A stretch of DNA of 64,000 nucleotides from Batillaria attramentaria (Eukaryota > Mollusca > Gastropoda > Batillariidae), in NCBI GenBank assembly GCA_018292915.2, contig JACVVK020000169.1, positions 1,037,001-1,101,000 of the forward strand. The letters are read 5' to 3'. Numbering within the stretch: the first letter of the stretch is position 1; every line of letters starts with the position of its first letter. This document shows positions 59,129 through 64,000 of this stretch, piece after piece. Under the pieces are notes generated by a model. The model saw nothing but the letters and a program-made list of their open reading frames with translations. It ran no database searches and had not been told where the DNA came from. Both the position numbers and the translations under genes were made by a program.

Positions 59129-59883
59129 ACCGCTGCAGAGCGTCAGTGTCAGAGTCACGCCCGACGGCGGGACACTGGCACCGCCGGTGCCGCCGTACTA
59201 ATAACTTAATCGGTGATATCATCAGTAGCGGCTAATGTACGTTCAATTACAGTTCTTGTAACTTGACGAAATCAGTGATGGAAATGAAATATGACCCCAG
59301 ACCGTGAGGGACTGATTAATCATGTATGCAGGTTAATTACGTATCAGTATACCGCGGGAGAGTGGAAACTGAACTACACTGACACGATGCATAGAAGGAC
59401 AAGAAAGAGAGACACGTGACGGTGTAAGTGGCGCCGTAACTTGACCACAGCTTGTCAGTCACAGCCGGTCAGTGACGCCGCGTCCCCCCCCCCCCCCCCA
59501 CCCCCGCGTACCCCCGGCAATTACTGATTCACCCACTGGGATGAAAGACTTGAAATGCACGATTTCTCTAATCCGTGCCCGACTTTCCTACACAAGTACT
59601 AGTAATCAGTATCACGTGTTACTGCCCCAGTGCCCCCAGCAAAACTAATCAGTAAATTTGTGCAAAAACGTAGGATAAAAATAAAGACAAGGCAGTTAAG
59701 TACGATGTCCTGGTGATCGCCAGTTTGTGCATTACATGTAATATGTACCTGAACCCATAACAATCGTGAACAGACTTAACATGTTTCGTACCGCGAACGA
59801 GTATCCCACGTCTTTGACTCGAGTCTTTTTCGGCCGGGTTTTGGCCCTGTATGCGAAAATCAGGCAAGATTAATGGTTCCGGT

Positions 59884-60277
59884 CTTAAAGATCTAAGCTC
59901 CCAACAAAAAGCTTTCCGAAGTCACGGTGTGAAAAAAAAAATACAGAGTCGACCGTGCAAGCACAGTCAACTCTGTCACAGTTGCAGAGTTTTCAGCGTC
60001 CCTGAAACCCCAATAAAAGCCAAGGGCAGCCTGATTTTCACAGCTCAGTTTGCGTTTTGACGCTGAGCGAGAAGGGTCGTGCAGCACTCAACATCCGCTA
60101 GACCCTGTAGCGATGTGTCGCGCTCACTGATCAAAGGCCAAATAATGTCACGGCAAACTCGTGCTCTGGTTTTATAAGGGTCCCCGAAGCGTTGAAAAGT
60201 CTGCAACTGTGACGGTCGACTCTGTAAATTTTTCTCACACTTCGGAACGCTTTTTGTTGGGAGCTTAGATCTTTAAG
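59884..60277. mobile_element. Foldback element, about 110-bp inverted arms
   Basis: Left arm begins CTTAAAGATCTAAGCTCCC and the right arm ends GGGAGCTTAGATCTTTAAG. Complementarity continues through cagagtcgaccgt / acggtcgactctg. No ORF with a recognisable domain. Confidence 0.7.
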
Positions 60278-60280
60278 CCG

Positions 60281-60607
60281 GCTCTTAACTGGGCACTGCG
60301 GAGCGCCACAGTGCTGTGCTGTCTACAGTTGTGACACAGTTGTGATTTTGGGGGTTTCCGCCGCTGTGGCGTCACCACAGCAACCTGGATTTCAAATAGC
60401 CACAACTGTGACTGTGGTTTCCACACTGAACAGATTCTGACTGGCTGTACTACGTCACTTGGCGCGCAAACATGGCGGACAGTGCATCTTCAATCGGTTT
60501 GTCACCGAGCACAGCTGTGTTCAGTTTTGTAGTTAGTAGACACACCGAGCGCAACGACTGTGATGTGCACATGTGTGTTTCGCGCGAGGCTGTGCCCAGT
60601 TAAGAGC
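60281..60607. mobile_element. MITE-like element with 16-bp perfect terminal inverted repeats
   Basis: GCTCTTAACTGGGCAC at 60281-60296 and its exact reverse complement at 60592-60607. It directly abuts the previous foldback element. Confidence 0.65.
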
Positions 60608-60889
60608 AGGTTTTAACGGCTTTTACTGCAGCAAACACGACTCGAGTGTAATGAAAACACAACTGACATTCAGTTCAGTAGTGCACAACCCTAAATTTAC
60701 TTGGTAGGGTTTGAGTCCTGCGAGTTTCAGCTTCAAAATAACGCCCCGAACTATATAGTATGTATAGTATGTACCAGAAAGCCTGAAAACTCGGTGAGGT
60801 GCCCAGGATATTGGGCACCACTGAAAAGGTGCCCAGGATATCGGGCACCGGAGGCGTAGAGAGGAATTTCAAGATCGAACTCGTAAAAA

Positions 60890-60891
<2 letters not shown>

Positions 60892-60932
<41 letters not shown>
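60892..60932. repeat. CA microsatellite
   Basis: About 20 CA units; just upstream a 21-bp unit (aggtgcccaggatatygggca) occurs twice. Confidence 0.9.
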
Positions 60933-60933
<1 letters not shown>

Positions 60934-61092
60934 GACATTCTGCCATGTGGAAAATTAAAAAAAAAAAAAATGCTCCATGTAATCACGACTGAAGAGACCG
61001 TGATGTTGGAATTCCGGGGTCTTCAACGTCGTTATCCTCAAATGTAAGTATCAAAATCTGCTGGCACCTTCATGAATAATCACAGGTTTGCG

Positions 61093-61262
61093 TGGGTGGG
61101 TGGGGGGGTTAACGTCCTTTTCCACCACATAGGGTGATATCAAAGACGGGGCAACGATTAAAAAAAAAGCCAGCACGAATATTTGGCCCCAGCCGGGATA
61201 CGAACTCACGACCCGAGCATCAGAAGTCCAACGCTCTACCAATCGGCCACCCCGGCTCCCAC
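61093..61262 (-). mobile_element. Family B SINE
   Basis: Minus-orientation copy, with all blocks present. Confidence 0.8.
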
Positions 61263-61981
61263 ACGTTTGCGTGCTGACGTTCATACACGAAGAAAGAGAG
61301 ATACAATAAATAAAGGAAGGCATTGTCCTACCTCAGGCACACAACATATGCATCAGTGTCCTGCTCCGTTTACTATCTGAACGGCTTCTTGAGCTCATGC
61401 AAGAGGTGAAACGGACAACGTCGGTACCGGCCTGGCCACAGACTGAACAGGGACGACTGATCTCACAAGCAGAGACTATATATTGTATCACGGTCATATT
61501 ACACGACACTAGTGACACATTGAAGTCTACATCATCAGTGCATGGCGGTATGCTATGTTGGTGTTGTCCGCTGGGCACGCAATGCCGGTGACTGAGGCGA
61601 TCAGACCGTGGTCCAGCCGTTGCGTAGACAGTTCGCGCCAGTGAGGGTAAATGCACGCAGTCTCGGTTAGTTTGGTTACGCGGCCATGTCACACTGACCA
61701 GTTGTGAACTACTGCAGTCACACCATGTGTATAATAGGCGATTAATGCCATGGCAACGCGAACAGAGGCAGTTTCACTGCACCAGGGAACTGTTCCGAGC
61801 CGGCAGTTCCATAACTGGATCGGCGTGAGTACTGAATAGTCCCCCCCCCCCCACCTGGTAGCGCGAACAGTGCAGACTGAAGAAGTCCAATTTGACGGCG
61901 GCCGGGCAGCAAACTAAATATGCAGAAACGTTCGTGATACTAATCATCAGGGAATGAAGAAGCTAGTTTACTGGCTCCAAA

Positions 61982-61982
<1 letters not shown>

Positions 61983-62058
<76 letters not shown>
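61983..62058. repeat. CA microsatellite, longest pure run here
   Basis: About 38 uninterrupted CA units. Confidence 0.95.
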
Positions 62059-62060
<2 letters not shown>

Positions 62061-62817
62061 GAGCTGCAGTTGTTCAAATGGGTAAATGGGTGTTGTTACC
62101 AGTCACTGAAGATAAGTCTCGAACAACCTCAACTGAGACGAGGATTTAGCCTCGTGGCCTGCGGCATCTAGGTTAGGGTTCGAGTCTCCGTTCTGGTGGG
62201 CAGTAATTTGGTTTAGGGATTTGTTCTTTCTCACCCAATGAATCAGTCGAGTCCAAATTCATAGAGCAGCACAAATTTCCCTTTTGTAGTGCATTTGATA
62301 ATCCAGTCGCCACAGTTTTCGGGAACCTTTTTTTTTTTTTTTTTTGGGGGGGGGGGGGGGTGTAAAATGTAATTTTGTGCATAGTAAATTTTACTGGAAA
62401 AAGATGTTAGAAAACTGTGACCTAACTTTTTATCAATCTTGGATAATTGTGATTCTGATATAGCTGACGACCTCTGCATAAGTGAAATGATTTGGGCGAA
62501 AATGTGAGTTGGAGAAAAAAAAAAAAAAAGTCACAGTATTGAAACGAGCCAAAAACATAACTTCTGAGAACCTCAAGTGACATTGATGTCGAATGTAATC
62601 TTGTTCAGCAACTGACGTGTACTCCTAAACCCTTCATGAGAAAGTGGGGAAAAGTGACGTCAGTGAATGTACTTTTAAAGTTTCACCAAATACTTTGGAA
62701 TCAGATATGTTTCCAAGATCTTTGGTTTCACCATGAGTCCCTGAAAAGGGCTTGTCAGGTTTCATAAAAACCAATTTAGACTGGTTTCACTTACGCTGAG
62801 AATAAACGGAAAGACAG

Positions 62818-62992
62818 AGGGTGGGTGGGTGTTTGGGAGCTGAACGTCCTTTTCCACCACATAGGGGTGATATCAAAGACGGGGCAGCGAGAAAAAGGCC
62901 AGCACAAATATTTGGCCCCAGCCGGGATTCGAACTCACGACCCGAGCATTGAAAGTCCACCGCTCTACCATGCGGCCACCCCGGCTCCCCAC
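62818..62992 (-). mobile_element. Family B SINE
   Basis: Minus-orientation copy. The short direct repeat cggaaagacagag flanks it on both sides (before 62818 and after 62990), a likely target-site duplication. Confidence 0.82.
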
Positions 62993-64000
62993 GGAAAGAC
63001 AGAGAACACCGGCTGTGATAACATGTATTTCACAACTTCATGAATAACCAATTCACTGTAATCATGATCGGTCTACGAAAGTGACTTCATGCATAAAAAA
63101 AAAGGTATCGCCAAAAATCGACGGCGACTGAATTACCAAACACAATGATTATGTGACAAAAAGTATATCATACCAATATCAATTTGCTGCATAAAACGCT
63201 TCAGCTGAAGTCCCTATGCACGCGCCGTTCCTGGTCACTTCTGCGTGAAGGAATTAAGCCTTCATCCCTAGACACGAACCGAACAGACACACTTCCACAA
63301 GTAAAGCTTCGAGCAACAGAAGCAAGAGGCATTTGATTCCGGTGGGACGGGGGGGGGGGATGCGCCGGATGGCCGCCTACTGATGAGCCACGTCAAGCAC
63401 TAATACATGTACGTGCTTGTTTGTCTCACCTTACAGCAGTGTCCCCCCCCCCCCCCCCCCCAATGCGCATGACCGGAAACTGACGCAAACGGCAGCCGCG
63501 GACGGCAACTCACGAAGAACGCCAATCGTTAGTAATTTATCATATGACTTGTGTCTGATCATGACTGAGGAATAGCGGCTCAGTGCTAATTTGTTGTTGA
63601 TGTTGTGTTGGTGTTGTTGTCGTCGTCGTTGTCACGGTTGTCAGTTGTGCAAAGTCCAACTCGAGATATCTCCATTACTAAATACACCCGTTACGTTCCC
63701 CGAAATTATGATTATCTGATGTCCAAAACTTGTGCTAACCACGACTGTCTATCTAATGCTGCCCCCCCCCTCCCCCCCCCAAAAAAAAAAAAAAAAAAAA
63801 TCCGTACAGCTGTGGACGTTTTGCACATGCAGCAAGACTGGAAACACGACAATGACAACACTGACAGAAAAAATACAATGTCCTTATCTTGTGAGGGCCT
63901 CAGTCTTCCGTCTTCCGAGCCATCATCAGCGACAAAGTAATTTGCTCAGCTCTCAAACCAGCAAGGCGTCCTAGTCAATGGTCTCCCGACAAAGAAAAGC

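Larger units (their letters stand above)
57776..64000. other. Repeat-rich right flank without a confident gene
   Basis: Contains family B SINEs, two abutting inverted-repeat elements, microsatellites and poly-C/poly-G runs. A hydrophobic leader-like reading at 58530-58619 lacks an ATG and was not called. Confidence 0.5.

Overview
The window is eukaryotic nuclear DNA, most likely from a gastropod mollusc and perhaps a caenogastropod. Genes are split into short exons with GT-AG introns. CA/GT microsatellites are extremely dense, there are at least three families of tRNA-derived SINEs, and the recognisable proteins are animal ones. The species assignment is an inference from repeat style, not from a marker gene.

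Left third (about 1.5-25.3 kb, + strand): two tandem inositol-1,4,5-trisphosphate 3-kinase (ITPK) genes. Copy 1 (exons 1512-10902) enters the window without its N-terminal exon and carries a one-base frameshift in its last exon. Copy 2 (20518-25269) is complete in 8 coding exons and encodes 408 residues. The shared exons have the same intron phases. Both copies carry the same U12-type (minor spliceosome) intron, and the exon after it is almost identical between copies although the other exons are strongly diverged, which suggests gene conversion.

Middle (28.58-42.80 kb, - strand): a complete 11-exon UBR7 gene, a UBR-box plus PHD-finger E3 ligase of 470 residues. It converges on ITPK copy 2. 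About 0.5 kb upstream of its start codon, and divergent from it, begins a small + strand PPC/DUF296-domain gene (43.3-44.3 kb).

Right (51.4-57.3 kb, - strand): a 4-coding-exon gene of 397 residues whose C-terminal block resembles CIPC, the CLOCK-interacting repressor. Two perfect CACGTG E-boxes lie upstream of its likely 5' exon. The last 6.5 kb shows no confident gene.

The rest is repeat-rich: SINE families A, B and C, several foldback or MITE-like elements, a non-autonomous DNA element present twice with different target-site duplications, a Penelope-like inverted repeat with a hammerhead-like core, a 64/68-bp minisatellite with higher-order structure, a 30-bp minisatellite, a 68-nt poly-C run, a LINE tail relic and a THAP-domain relic.

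ITPK makes IP4 from the calcium messenger IP3, UBR7 acts on chromatin, and CIPC represses CLOCK. Nothing in the sequence shows that these genes work together; they look like ordinary chromosomal neighbours.
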